Assembly: GCA_947629785.1 (NCBI GenBank)
Contig: CANRFB010000009.1
Location: 1-60,774 of the forward strand
Length of the DNA: 60,774 bases
Source: an uncultured Clostridia bacterium
Lineage (GTDB): Bacteria > Bacillota > Clostridia > Oscillospirales > Ruminococcaceae
Direction: 5' to 3'
Both the position numbers and the translations under genes were made by a program. Positions 18,055 to 27,624 of the stretch are shown here, in pieces; position 1 is the stretch's first letter; each line of letters begins with the position of its first letter. The notes under the pieces were generated by a model, which was given only the letters and a program-made list of their open reading frames with translations, ran no database searches and was not told the DNA's origin.

Positions 18055-18169
18055 AGCCGATCAAGCACTCCTTTTCATTGAGTTGTGCCGGAACGCTCCC
18101 GTCCGTCTGTCGTTCGGGACGGGAAAAGTCTCCTTTCGGTCCGACTTCATTCTCCGGCAAATTAACGTT

Positions 18170-18580
18170 TTACATAATGACCGTTGAATCAATGTTCGTA
18201 AAGATATTGCCCTGCATATCCTCGGCAGTAAGGGTAGTTATGACCTTGTTGTTCTTGACGCTTACCAGAAACGCCGTTGAATCAATCATCACAAGAGCGT
18301 CGTCCGAGCCTTTTTCGCCCGCAAGCTCCACCGCCCTGTTGAGCCTGTCCAGCCTGTTCCCCTCGCTCATGTCGATATTCCTTTCGGAAATCCTGTCCAT
18401 GGCGTGTTTTGAGAACTGCACTCCGCTTTCCTGCGCTTCAAGCTGTTTCCTCAGTTCTTCCGCAAAACTGCTGTTCTGAGGCGTCCTGCCCGCGCTTTGG
18501 GGAGTTTCGACCGGTCTGCCCGTCTGTACCGACACATTACGGAGCTGCATATACTCGCTGATCAACATAGTCGGCATCAA
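18170..18580 (-). CDS. Conserved flagellar operon protein (TIGR02530 family)
   Basis: Protein of 136 aa of the family usually named only flagellar operon protein. The diagnostic C-terminal part is GVQFSKHAMDRISERNIDMS, then LNRAVELAGEKGSDDALVMI and DSTAFLVSVKNNKVITTL. The first 40 residues are a variable Gln/Thr/Pro-rich arm. It always sits between flgD and flgE in Firmicutes and is presumed to act in hook assembly, but its biochemical role is not established. The spacer to flgE (18055-18169) holds no gene. Confidence 0.85.
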   Translation of the reverse strand: MMPTMLISEYMQLRNVSVQTGRPVETPQSAGRTPQNSSFAEELRKQLEAQESGVQFSKHAMDRISERNIDMSEGNRLDRLNRAVELAGEKGSDDALVMIDSTAFLVSVKNNKVITTLTAEDMQGNIFTNIDSTVIM

Positions 18581-18606
18581 ATCCTTTCAAATTACTTGGT
18601 ACTTCC

Positions 18607-20205
18607 CTATACCAGTCCCATAGCAGCCGCACTTGGCTTTGAATCCGGATCGGAAAAATGTCTTATGGACTTTTCCTCGCCTGTAAGGTCTGAAAGCGAT
18701 CCGGGATCAGCATTCTTATTGCATATCTCATCAAGCGTATATCTTCCGGAAGTTTCCAGCCAGCCTGATTTTCCGCTTTTCAGGAGAATTTCAACACGCT
18801 GTGTTCCGTCCGCAAAGGTAACAACTTCGCCAAGCTGACCAACGCCGCTGTAACCGATCTCGGTAACTCCTCTGCCGCTTGAAGTATATCCTACGGCAGG
18901 ACCGTCTTTGATCCTTGAAGTTACGGCATGATTATTGATAAATCTTATATCATACATTCTTGTTCCCAGTTCGTCCGCAAGAGCTGCTTCTTCGGGGTAT
19001 GCCTCAACCGAGATCCTGTGAGGAACGCAGTCGCTTGTAGATGTGGAGGGTTCTGTAGTAACGCCTTTCAGCTTTCCGCTTGCCGTTCTTTCTGCGGTAT
19101 TGGGGTCAAGGTTCACCGTGTATGTAATTGTTCCGTTTCCGTATGTGTTATCCACACTGACCGTTGAAGAACCGTTTACCAGCGTGCCCTCTCTCGGAAT
19201 AGCGCTTACAGTGGAAATTCCGCTGTTATCGCTGCCGTCAGCCGGAAGAAAATCGTCCATTGAGAAATAGCCTGCCATCAGGTCGTCGCCCACAAGGTAC
19301 GCTGTTTCAAGATAATAATCGTTATCGTCAAATTCTTCAAGCTGAGAAGCCGCCGTTGTCTGATTTATCCCGTCAAGCTCTTTCATCAGAACGTCTACCA
19401 AGTCTTTCGATCTTGCAAGATACGAGGAATTGATCTCACTTACTTTATATCCTTGGCTATTACTGACGGTTTCGGTTTCTGTCCCGTCCTGTTCCGGTGC
19501 GGGAACTGTTCCGCCTGTCTCGCCTGCCGTGCCCTCGGACTTTTCGCTGCCCTCTGCACCCTCGCTGCCTTCAACGCCGCCTGCTTCTTCGTCCTCGGTT
19601 TCGCCGTCCGCTGTATCTTCGACGATCTCCACATATTTCAGCGGGTGAGCATCGCCGCCTACAACAACGTAGCTTTCGCCGTACAGGAACAGATAGCCTG
19701 TTACCTTACCGGTTATGGATTCTTCTTCCTTGCTTGTAAGAGTCTTAACAGTCTTGCCGACCATATCCTGAAGCTGCTTGAAAATCTGCGGGTCAACAAT
19801 ATCGGTAACTTCGCTTGTCTTGTAAGCGTTGCCGTTTATCATAAGAAGCGGTTCACCGTCAACTATTGTAACGGAATCAACGTTTCCTGTGATATAGCTC
19901 TGACCAAGATTGATGGTAACAGCTTTTCCCACCAAAGACATTGCATAGCTCTGACTTGACTGCTGAGTCATATTCTTGATACCTTCCAGCATGGAATACT
20001 GCGCCATCTGGGCAAGTACCTCCGAATCGCTCATAGGATCGTTAAAATCCTGATTCTGCATCTGGGCAACAAGTAACTGCAAGTAGCTGTCGAAGTCCAT
20101 ATAGCTGCCGCTGTCCTTGGCGTCCGCGTCAACATAGCCTCCCACATAGCCGCCGGAATATTTGCTGTATACTCCGCTTGCGCCGTAGTTTATGCTGTTG
20201 TCCAT
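18607..20205 (-). CDS. flgD: Flagellar hook capping protein FlgD with long C-terminal extension
   Basis: The first 100 residues match the FlgD N-terminal domain: DFDSYLQLLVAQMQNQDFND and SEVLAQMAQYSMLEGI, followed by a SLVGKAVTI strand. At 532 aa it is about twice the usual 140-240 residues. An acidic low-complexity linker (about 200-255, Glu/Gly/Ser/Thr) leads to a C-terminal part with no family I recognise. GGGAGG precedes the ATG, and the gene overlaps fliK by 16 bases. It caps the hook during FlgE polymerisation. Confidence 0.88.
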   Translation of the reverse strand: MDNSINYGASGVYSKYSGGYVGGYVDADAKDSGSYMDFDSYLQLLVAQMQNQDFNDPMSDSEVLAQMAQYSMLEGIKNMTQQSSQSYAMSLVGKAVTINLGQSYITGNVDSVTIVDGEPLLMINGNAYKTSEVTDIVDPQIFKQLQDMVGKTVKTLTSKEEESITGKVTGYLFLYGESYVVVGGDAHPLKYVEIVEDTADGETEDEEAGGVEGSEGAEGSEKSEGTAGETGGTVPAPEQDGTETETVSNSQGYKVSEINSSYLARSKDLVDVLMKELDGINQTTAASQLEEFDDNDYYLETAYLVGDDLMAGYFSMDDFLPADGSDNSGISTVSAIPREGTLVNGSSTVSVDNTYGNGTITYTVNLDPNTAERTASGKLKGVTTEPSTSTSDCVPHRISVEAYPEEAALADELGTRMYDIRFINNHAVTSRIKDGPAVGYTSSGRGVTEIGYSGVGQLGEVVTFADGTQRVEILLKSGKSGWLETSGRYTLDEICNKNADPGSLSDLTGEEKSIRHFSDPDSKPSAAAMGLV

Positions 20206-21725
20206 AATTTCGCCTCCCTGATCTCAATATTTTCCTCCGGTTCTTCACCGTCGGTGATCTCATCTGTTCCGCGGTAATTTCCGCCGCTGCCCGAAGAATA
20301 TTCGCCGCGTCTTTCAAAGCCCTGATCCGTGAAATTCAGACCCATCTGTTCAGCCGCGTTGCTCGGCTCCACTACCTGAATGTCCCTGACTTCCACATCT
20401 CTGTTTTCCAGACCGCCGCCCAGTTCCGCCGCACGTTCCGCAAGCATTCTGCCCACTGCTTCATGTTGTGCCGAAAGCGTTACCGAAAGCGCACCGTTTT
20501 CCTTTACAAGCTTAACGGCTACCTGACCGAGTTCCTCGGGCTTGAGAACAATTACAAGCTGTTCCGTACCGTTCTGCTCCGTCATTTCAAATACCCGTTC
20601 CGTTAAAGTTTCGGTGACCTTTGAAACTATCGCTTCCGCTTCGGGAAGTGTAAGTTCTTCCTCCGGCGTGAACTCAGTTATCTCCGTTTCTACGGGAACA
20701 TAGTAAGTTTCAGCCGCAGCCGCGTTTACGTCAGGATTTTCCGGAATCGTGACTTCTTCGGGAATTTCCTCCGCCGTTTCCTCCGTATCCGCCGTTATTC
20801 CGGTATTAACGGGTTTAGCCTCTCTGACTTCACTGCCGCTGATAGCTTTCACCTGATCCGCAGCGTTGTTTATTCTCACGCTTACGAATGGCATTTTGAC
20901 GGTGACCGTCACGCTGTTCTCGGGCTCGGAAACGTCCTCTTTCAGCGTTTGGGAATAGTCCGCGTAGAGTCTTTCCATTCTCTCCGCCTTTTCGGGAGCG
21001 ACCTTTTCGGCAGCCTGTTTCGGATAGGTCATGACTTCCTCGGCAGCGCTTACCGCAGCGGCTTTTCCCGAATCGGTAACAAGGTATTCCTCCAATTCCT
21101 CCGCGGGAGTATTCAGCATAGCGGAAAGAATATCCATAATGCTGAGAAGTTTTTCCTCGTCGTCTTCATCGTCGTCCTTTTCCTCGGTCCCGCCGAACTT
21201 TTCAAGGATCTCGTCAATGCTCTTTATAATTTCGTCCGTATCGGTAAGAGATTCCGTTTCCATAGCGATAACGCCGCCGATGTTGTTCATGATCTCCGCA
21301 CCGAGCAGGAATATGTCGCTTTCCTCCTCGGAAAGTTCCGCACCGCCGTCAAAAAGCATTGAGAAAAGATCCGTCTTGCGTTCCTGACCGTCATTGTTTC
21401 CTCTTACGGCTCTTAAAACCGCATCAAGGAGCATTTTCAAGCCTTTGAGAACGCCGTTGTCGGTTTTATCCAGCTGCGTCATAATGTCGTCAAAGGTTAT
21501 AGGCGCGAATATCTCCGCGGGAACGCCCATATCGTCAGCGGGAATTTCCGCAATACCCTCTGCAAGAACTTCTCCGCCCGCAGAAATATCATTCTGCGCC
21601 GCAAGCACATCCGAAAACGTCACTCCCTCGGGAATTTCGCCGGTCTGTGCCATGGGCATCTGCATACCGCCTTTCACCGAAGCCGCCATTACTGCCGCCT
21701 GAATGTCAACCATTACCTGATCCAT
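20190..21725 (-). CDS. fliK: Flagellar hook-length control protein FliK
   Basis: FliK, 511 aa. The N-terminal ruler region is long and acidic (EEKDDDEDDEEKLL near 185). The C-terminal Flg_hook domain is recognised by LVIVLKPEELGQVAVKLVKE and LSVTLSAQHEAVGRML. It controls hook length and triggers the FlhB switch. It is followed by an overlapping flgD and preceded by a structured 116-base spacer after fliJ. Confidence 0.88.
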   Translation of the reverse strand: MDQVMVDIQAAVMAASVKGGMQMPMAQTGEIPEGVTFSDVLAAQNDISAGGEVLAEGIAEIPADDMGVPAEIFAPITFDDIMTQLDKTDNGVLKGLKMLLDAVLRAVRGNNDGQERKTDLFSMLFDGGAELSEEESDIFLLGAEIMNNIGGVIAMETESLTDTDEIIKSIDEILEKFGGTEEKDDDEDDEEKLLSIMDILSAMLNTPAEELEEYLVTDSGKAAAVSAAEEVMTYPKQAAEKVAPEKAERMERLYADYSQTLKEDVSEPENSVTVTVKMPFVSVRINNAADQVKAISGSEVREAKPVNTGITADTEETAEEIPEEVTIPENPDVNAAAAETYYVPVETEITEFTPEEELTLPEAEAIVSKVTETLTERVFEMTEQNGTEQLVIVLKPEELGQVAVKLVKENGALSVTLSAQHEAVGRMLAERAAELGGGLENRDVEVRDIQVVEPSNAAEQMGLNFTDQGFERRGEYSSGSGGNYRGTDEITDGEEPEENIEIREAKLWTTA

Positions 21726-21756
21726 AAATTTCCCCTCCTTTCGGATAAAATATTTA

Positions 21757-21808
21757 TTTAAAGCGGAGACTCGTCAGCGTGAACACGCCGGCGGAAACTC
21801 GCTTTAAA
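21757..21808 (-). other. Nested hairpin in the fliJ-fliK spacer
   Basis: Outer arms TTTAAAGCG (21757-21765) and CGCTTTAAA (21800-21808) enclose an inner GCGTG-AA-CACGC stem. It lies in the mRNA just upstream of the fliK ribosome site, so it could affect processing or translation. There is no T run that would make it a standard terminator. Confidence 0.45.
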
Positions 21809-21841
21809 CCAGATTTAAGACAACACCATGCAAAAACTGCC

Positions 21842-22282
21842 CTAACTTCTGTAAGTACTGTTTGTCACATACTCGGCTATGAACTGTTCGTCAGCCTTTG
21901 CGGCTTTGAACTTATAATCTTCAAGTTGTTTGTCCTCTAATTTTTCCAGTGAGGAAACCTCTTTAGTGGCTTCTATTACCACATTCAGCTGCTGCTGAAC
22001 TTTCTCCTCCATCTGAGCGATAGAAGCTTCTAATTCCCGTATCTGCGCCGAAAGCGACTGATGATAGCCTTTGAACATCGTCACCTGCATCACCGTCATT
22101 CCCGCCGCGGAACGTTCCACAAACTCGCCGTTTGAAACTCTTAACTTGTATTCGAGGGCGTTTTTCTCGTCCATGTACTGCTGCTGCTGTTTCCGAAGAT
22201 GCGCAAGATCGTTCTTTTCTCTGTCAAGGACTTGCTGCTTGTAGCCTTTCAGCTTGTTCAGAGAGAACTCAAACTTCTTCAC
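21842..22282 (-). CDS. fliJ: Flagellar export chaperone FliJ
   Basis: FliJ, 146 aa, almost entirely a two-helix coiled coil rich in Gln, Glu and Lys (KLKGYKQQVLDREKNDLAHL, then IRELEASIAQMEEKVQQQL). It works with the FliI ATPase, encoded directly upstream, as the stalk that couples ATP hydrolysis to export. Sequence conservation is low, so position between fliI and fliK is part of the evidence. Confidence 0.85.
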   Translation of the reverse strand: MKKFEFSLNKLKGYKQQVLDREKNDLAHLRKQQQQYMDEKNALEYKLRVSNGEFVERSAAGMTVMQVTMFKGYHQSLSAQIRELEASIAQMEEKVQQQLNVVIEATKEVSSLEKLEDKQLEDYKFKAAKADEQFIAEYVTNSTYRS

Positions 22283-22323
22283 CGCCGATACATTTCCTTT
22301 CGTGGTGCTTTAATACATAAAAG

Positions 22324-23643
22324 CTATTTTACCGCTTCCTTCATCATTTCCACGGTTTTCTCAAATGAGAACGCCTCGTCCGTGGCTTGCTGAAGGAATG
22401 CGTTTATCTTGTCTATTTTCTTTAAAGCCTCGTCCAGCGCGGGGTTTGTACCTTTCTTGTACGCGCCTATGGAAACAAGGTCGTAGTTTGCATAATATAC
22501 CGAAAGCAGGTTGCGCATTTTAGAAGCCGCGTCCCGCTGTGGTTTGTCGGCAATTTCCGACATCAGACGGGAAACTGATTCCAGAATTTCAATGGCGGGG
22601 TAATGATTTCTCGCCGCGACCTTTCTGGAAAGGATTATATGCCCGTCAATGATACCTCTTACCGTATCGGAAATAGGTTCGTTGGTGTCGTCGCCCTCCA
22701 CCAGAACGGTGTAAATTCCCGTTATGGAACCTTTTTCAAAATTTCCCGCCCGTTCCAGAAGTTTGGGCATTGCCGTGTAAATGGAAGGCGTGTAGCCTCT
22801 TGCAATAGGTGCTTCGCCCACCGCAAGACCTATTTCACGCTGCGCCATTGCAAATCTTGTAAGGGAATCCATCATCAGCAGGACGTTCTTGCCCTGATCC
22901 TTGAAATATTCCGCAATTGCCGTTGCTGTCATGGGGCATCTGTTTCTCATCATGGCGGGCTGATCGGAAGTTGCCACTACCAGCACCGAACGCGCCATGC
23001 CCTTGGGACCCAGATCCCTTTCAATGAATTCCAGAACTTCACGTCCGCGCTCGCCCACAAGGGCGATAACGTTTATGTCCGCTTCGACTTCCCGGGCGAT
23101 CATTCCCAGAAGTGTGGATTTGCCGACGCCCGAGCCCGCGAAAATTCCCATACGCTGACCTCTGCCTATTGTCAGAAGCCCGTCTATGGCTTTCACCCCG
23201 AAAGGTATTATCTCGTCAATTCTCGGTCTTGTAAGGGGGTTTACGGGTTCGCCTGCTATGGAATATCTGTCTGTAGTGCGGATAGCCTCGCCGCCGTCGA
23301 TGGGCTCGCCGATGGCATTGATTATCCGTCCCACAAGTTCCTCGCCGACGCCAACCTGAAGCTGTCTGCCGGTGTTGTCAACGATGGACCCGGGACCTAT
23401 GCCCTCGGTGTCGGTATAAGGCATAAGCATTACCTTGCCGTTGTTGAAACCAACCACTTCGCCGTAAATGAACGAATCGGAGGCTTTCCTGCCCTCGCCT
23501 TTCCGGTAGATCCTGCAAACATCTCCGATATTTGCTTCCGGACCGGAAGCCTCAATGGTCATGCCTATGATCTTTTCGATCTTACCCTGATAACGGAACA
23601 GATCCGCCTGTCTGACGGCGTCCCTGACGGCTGCAAAATTCAT
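22324..23643 (-). CDS. fliI: Flagellum-specific ATPase FliI
   Basis: ATPase of the flagellar type III export system, 439 aa, related to the F1-ATPase beta subunit. The Walker A loop GSGVGKST is at 170-177. The Walker B region (NVLLMMDSLTRFAMAQREIG) and the C-terminal lever domain are complete. FliH, encoded upstream, regulates it, and FliJ follows downstream. Confidence 0.96.
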   Translation of the reverse strand: MNFAAVRDAVRQADLFRYQGKIEKIIGMTIEASGPEANIGDVCRIYRKGEGRKASDSFIYGEVVGFNNGKVMLMPYTDTEGIGPGSIVDNTGRQLQVGVGEELVGRIINAIGEPIDGGEAIRTTDRYSIAGEPVNPLTRPRIDEIIPFGVKAIDGLLTIGRGQRMGIFAGSGVGKSTLLGMIAREVEADINVIALVGERGREVLEFIERDLGPKGMARSVLVVATSDQPAMMRNRCPMTATAIAEYFKDQGKNVLLMMDSLTRFAMAQREIGLAVGEAPIARGYTPSIYTAMPKLLERAGNFEKGSITGIYTVLVEGDDTNEPISDTVRGIIDGHIILSRKVAARNHYPAIEILESVSRLMSEIADKPQRDAASKMRNLLSVYYANYDLVSIGAYKKGTNPALDEALKKIDKINAFLQQATDEAFSFEKTVEMMKEAVK

Positions 23644-23679
23644 ATACAGACTCCATAGAACAATAAATTTCCGCGTTTG

Positions 23680-24549
23680 TCATTCTTCCTCGTCGTCTCC
23701 GCCGCGGGTGTTCTTCATGATCTCTTTAAGGAACTCAAGCTGTGTGGGAACTCCCGCGTCCACTATGGACGAACCGTTGTCAAGAATTGCTGTACCTGTC
23801 TCCGCTTCGCTGTCAAACTCTATTTCAATTTCGGGAATAAAGGGAATAACTTTGTTTATCAGTTTTGCGTCCGTCTTAAAGCGTTCGGTAATATCGTCCT
23901 CCGCAAGAGTAATTTTCACATAGTCGGAATTTCGGAAATTCTTGGCGGCTTCTGCGATGATCCCGTCCAGAATTTTCGGAGCGGTTTTCAGTTCGGTCAT
24001 GGTGATCTTTTTCACCAGTTCAAAAGCCGTTTCCCGCAGTTCCTCCTCATTGGAAATATAGTACGCGTCCTTTCGGGAATTTATCTCCGCAAGGAGTTTC
24101 CCTGCCGCGTCAATATATTTCTCGTACTTTTCCAGAGATTCTTTTCTGCCCTCTGCGAAGCCCTCGTCATGCCCTTCTTTTTTTGCCTGTTCTTTCAGAG
24201 TGGCACATTCCTTTTCGGCTTTCTGCATAACGGCAAGCGTGGCGGCTTTCGCCTCTGCGGTCATGTCCGCAGCCTGTTTTTTCGCCTGAGCGATAACGGC
24301 GTCCCGTTCTCTTTCAAAAGCAGCCTTGTGGTTCGCCATGAACTTTTCCAGTTCGGCGTTTACCGCGTCATTGAAACGCTTTTCCTCGGCGGCTTTCTTT
24401 TCCTGTTCCTGACGCTCCAGTTCCTCGGCGGAAATGAACTCGCTTTCTTCCGCCTCGGATTCTTCGCTTGGGATATTCACCTTATTGTCGATCTTAACGG
24501 GTTCACCGAATTCATAAACTGAGCCATAGCCCCTGACGACTTTAAGCAA
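23680..24549 (-). CDS. fliH: Flagellar assembly protein FliH
   Basis: FliH, 289 aa, a cytoplasmic regulator and adaptor of FliI that anchors it to the C-ring. Residues about 30-170 are a charged coiled coil (ELERQEQEKKAAEEKRFNDA, AQAKKQAADMTAEAK). The C-terminal vacuolar-ATPase-E-like domain includes VKKITMTELK and DAGVPTQLEFLKEIMKN. The tail GGDDEEE is acidic. Its start overlaps the fliG stop by 8 bases. Confidence 0.9.
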   Translation of the reverse strand: MLKVVRGYGSVYEFGEPVKIDNKVNIPSEESEAEESEFISAEELERQEQEKKAAEEKRFNDAVNAELEKFMANHKAAFERERDAVIAQAKKQAADMTAEAKAATLAVMQKAEKECATLKEQAKKEGHDEGFAEGRKESLEKYEKYIDAAGKLLAEINSRKDAYYISNEEELRETAFELVKKITMTELKTAPKILDGIIAEAAKNFRNSDYVKITLAEDDITERFKTDAKLINKVIPFIPEIEIEFDSEAETGTAILDNGSSIVDAGVPTQLEFLKEIMKNTRGGDDEEE

Positions 24550-25552
24550 TTATCTCGTCCTCTCCGCCCTTGCCGATAACAAGTTCTCCCTCTTCTTCCA
24601 GATGACGGATAATGCCGACAATTCTCTGCTGAGCTTCGTCAACATCACGCATACGAACGTTGTGGAGATACTCGATTTCCTGCTGAATGGATTCCTGCAT
24701 TCTCTGGGGCATATTTGCATAAAGGGTAGCGGCGACTTCCGCGTTTGAACCCTTGATGGCAACAGCCAGATCCTTGGTTTCCACGTCCCGTATGAAACGC
24801 TGGATAGACATGGAATCCAGAGAAAGGATATCCTCGAATACGAACATCTTCTTTTTGATCTCTTCCACAAGGGAGGGGTCTCTTGCAGACAATTCGTCGA
24901 AAATGTACTTCTCCGTTCCGCGGTCTACCTTGTTCAGTACATCGGCAACATAGTTGATACCGCCCACTTCGGTGAGATCCATGGAAACCACCGCCGCGAA
25001 CTTTCTTTCAAGAGTGGACTCGATAGCTTTTACCGTATCAGGCGAAGCCGATTCCATCTTGGCTATTCTTTCAACGACTTCTACACGCTTTTCCTTGGGG
25101 AGTTCCTGCAAAACGTGGGAAGCCTGCTCGGAAGTAACATATGACAATACCAGAGCGATAGTCTGGGGGTGTTCGTTCTGGATAATTGCAAGCAGATTCT
25201 TGTAATCCGACCGCTTGACAAACTCGAAAGCCTTGGACTGCATGGATTTTGATACTTTATCCATAAGCTTCTGAGCCATTTCCGCGCCGTATGCCTTTTC
25301 CAGAACGTCTCTCGCGTAGTCTATACCGCCCTCGGTAATGACTTTCTGTGTAAGGCAAAGCTCGTAGAATTCATTCAGCACCGCGTCTACTTTTTCAATT
25401 TCAATGTACGGCAGACTGGAGACCTCGAAAGTGAGTTTTTCCACATCTTCGTCACTGAGTCTTTTGTAAACGTTGGCAGCGTTATCGGCACCGATGGAGG
25501 TGATAACTATCGCCGCCTTTTGCAGGCTGGTCATTTCCTCAATATCAGGCAT
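24542..25552 (-). CDS. fliG: Flagellar motor switch protein FliG
   Basis: C-ring protein, 336 aa from the chosen start, that transmits stator torque. It begins MPDIEEMTSLQKAAIVITSI, contains the middle-domain ENPQ equivalent NEHPQTIALVLSYV, and ends with the charged torque helix (SLVEEIKKKMFVFEDILSLD, DLAVAIKGSN). A longer frame starts at 25567, but GAGGGTG lies ahead of the ATG at 25552, which overlaps the end of fliF by 8 bases. Confidence 0.95.
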   Translation of the reverse strand: MPDIEEMTSLQKAAIVITSIGADNAANVYKRLSDEDVEKLTFEVSSLPYIEIEKVDAVLNEFYELCLTQKVITEGGIDYARDVLEKAYGAEMAQKLMDKVSKSMQSKAFEFVKRSDYKNLLAIIQNEHPQTIALVLSYVTSEQASHVLQELPKEKRVEVVERIAKMESASPDTVKAIESTLERKFAAVVSMDLTEVGGINYVADVLNKVDRGTEKYIFDELSARDPSLVEEIKKKMFVFEDILSLDSMSIQRFIRDVETKDLAVAIKGSNAEVAATLYANMPQRMQESIQQEIEYLHNVRMRDVDEAQQRIVGIIRHLEEEGELVIGKGGEDEIIA

Positions 25553-27176
25553 TAGTGTCACCCTCATCTTTCATCCAAGTTCTAAGGAGCTGAGCAACGA
25601 TTTCGGGACTTTGCTTAGCAAATTCGCTGATCTCGCGTCTGATAACGACTTCCTTGGTCTCTATCTGATCGTCCATAAGACTGGGTATTTCGATAGGCTC
25701 GCCGCCCTCACCAAATACAAACATATCCGTTGGCTCTCCGTTTTCGCCGTCCGCGGCAAGATTGCTGGCTTCGATAACCTGCTGCTCGAATGCTTTCCGC
25801 TTCTTCTTGGCGTTGCCCGAAAGTATTGCAAGCGCGATGAATATAACAAGCAGTATGATAAGCACGATAGCGCCCACCAGAATAAGCTGATCAAAGGTAA
25901 GACCGAACAGGTAAACGGGAACCACATTGGCGTCTGCGTCCTCGATATCCGAAAGTTTCGGGAAGTTGGTTACCGTAACAACGTCCTCAACTATTTCGGG
26001 GTCTACCGTACCCGAATTTCCCACAAGTCTTACAAGGTCAAGCTTCTGATCCTCAGAAAGGTAGTCGGTGTAAACTATTACCGCTATGGAAATGCCCTCA
26101 ACGTCATAGCCGACCTTTTCCACCTGTTCCTTGTAAGTATCAACAAGGTATGTATTTGAAAGGGAATTTTCCGTCCATGCGCCGTTGCCCTCGGTATCTC
26201 CCGTAGGATATGTGTCATCGGCGTTGTATTCAACGCCCACGACGCCGCCGTCCGCGGTAGTTCCGCCGCTGGCGTTATCCGCGTCAGCATGGGCAAGAAC
26301 GCCCGTATTGTTGTTTCCGTCGGCGGAATAGTCGGTATTCTCGCTGACCTTGTTGTCAAAGTCGAGGAGCATATTTACCGCCACGGAAACGCCGTCCTCG
26401 TTGTAAACGGGAACAAGCAGTTCTAATATCTTTTCTTTTATGGAATTTTCAAGGTTTGTCTTGAAAGCAAGCTTCTTGGTTTCCTGAACGATAAGGTCAT
26501 AATCCGCTTCGGTGTCTATTATCTGGGGAATTCCGTACCCGTCCACAATGGAGATATTCTCATCAGTAAGTCCCGACCATGACATTTTCACCAGATTGGT
26601 GATACCCGCGATCTGCTTGTTGGAAAGCTTATCTATTCCGTCCAGATAAACGGTTATCGCCGCCGTAGGATATTGCCTGAGCTCTTTTATGACGGTGTTT
26701 TTCTGCTCGGGTGCGGTAAGGTTCACCGTTGCGGAACTGATATTCCCCAGAGAACTTATCTGGGCGCTTAATCTGTTCTGGGTGTCGATAAGATATTTTG
26801 TCTGATATTCCTTATCGGTGACGAACATTCCCGCGTCAGACGTATATGTATAGCTCTGGCTGTTCTTGGGGTACTGCTGCATGGCAAGCTGCATTACGAT
26901 GTCGTTTTCCGTGCCCTGCGCGACCATTATCGTACCGCCCGAAAGCCTTGCCTCGTAGCCCATTTCCTCAATAAGGGAAACCATTTCCGAAGCTTCCGTG
27001 GTTTCAAGACCCTCGTACAGAACTATGTATTCCTTTTTATTTAAAAGTATCGTAATTACCACCGCAATAATGACTATCGCCACAAGCATTGCGATATAAA
27101 GTATGCGGCGCTTCTTGTCCTGTGATTCCCAGAACTGGGTGACGGACTTTACGACCTTCTGGACTTGCTCGTTCAT
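25545..27176 (-). CDS. fliF: Flagellar MS-ring protein FliF
   Basis: MS-ring protein, 543 aa. An N-terminal membrane helix (ILYIAMLVAIVIIAVVITIL) precedes the YscJ-like ring domains with ALEGEL-type sequence SAQISSLGNISSATVNL and GYGIPQIIDT. An Asn/Asp/Gly-rich loop covers about 285-330. A second helix near 430-450 is followed by the FliG-binding cytoplasmic tail. It houses the export gate and is the first structure of the basal body. Confidence 0.95.
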   Translation of the reverse strand: MNEQVQKVVKSVTQFWESQDKKRRILYIAMLVAIVIIAVVITILLNKKEYIVLYEGLETTEASEMVSLIEEMGYEARLSGGTIMVAQGTENDIVMQLAMQQYPKNSQSYTYTSDAGMFVTDKEYQTKYLIDTQNRLSAQISSLGNISSATVNLTAPEQKNTVIKELRQYPTAAITVYLDGIDKLSNKQIAGITNLVKMSWSGLTDENISIVDGYGIPQIIDTEADYDLIVQETKKLAFKTNLENSIKEKILELLVPVYNEDGVSVAVNMLLDFDNKVSENTDYSADGNNNTGVLAHADADNASGGTTADGGVVGVEYNADDTYPTGDTEGNGAWTENSLSNTYLVDTYKEQVEKVGYDVEGISIAVIVYTDYLSEDQKLDLVRLVGNSGTVDPEIVEDVVTVTNFPKLSDIEDADANVVPVYLFGLTFDQLILVGAIVLIILLVIFIALAILSGNAKKKRKAFEQQVIEASNLAADGENGEPTDMFVFGEGGEPIEIPSLMDDQIETKEVVIRREISEFAKQSPEIVAQLLRTWMKDEGDTNA

Positions 27177-27246
27177 TATCCGATAATTCCCTTCTTCTTT
27201 AATACGCGGGCTTATATCTATTTATATACAGATAAAGCCGTCAAAA

Positions 27247-27555
27247 TCACATTGTGATCTGGAGAATGCTGTTATAAGCGTTTACAGCCGCGTCCTTCAC
27301 CGCCACAAAAGTTTCAACGGCAACAGACGCCTTTGTCATGTTGTTGTAGATCGTATGCAGATCGTCAATTTCGCCCATGGTAAGCCGCACAGCGTCCTCC
27401 TGAAGCGTTTTCTGCGTCTCCTGAACTTCCCCGAATATCTCCTTGAAAACGTCCGAGAACTGCGGGGTATCTTCCTTTGTTTCAAGCTTTGTATCTTCCC
27501 TGTCGAAAATTGATTCCACAGGCTGTATTGAACTGCTGATAGGTACTATAAACAT
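27247..27555 (-). CDS. fliE: Flagellar hook-basal body protein FliE
   Basis: FliE, 102 aa, links the MS-ring and export gate to the proximal rod. The conserved C-terminal part is recognisable: FSDVFKEIFGEVQETQKTLQ, then LTMGEIDDLHTIYNNMTKAS and KDAAVNAYNSILQITM. The short N-terminus is variable. It lies between flgC and fliF as in nearly all Gram-positive flagellar operons. Confidence 0.92.
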   Translation of the reverse strand: MFIVPISSSIQPVESIFDREDTKLETKEDTPQFSDVFKEIFGEVQETQKTLQEDAVRLTMGEIDDLHTIYNNMTKASVAVETFVAVKDAAVNAYNSILQITM

Positions 27556-27624
27556 ATCCGAATTTCTCCTTTATCTGAAAGAACTTATCTTCCGTTTAAA
27601 AACTTACCGTCAGGCAAGATCCTC

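Noticed and set aside
22603-24522. Long + strand open frames opposite fliI and fliH
   Set aside because: Shadow frames caused by third-base composition of the flagellar genes. Their translations resemble no protein.
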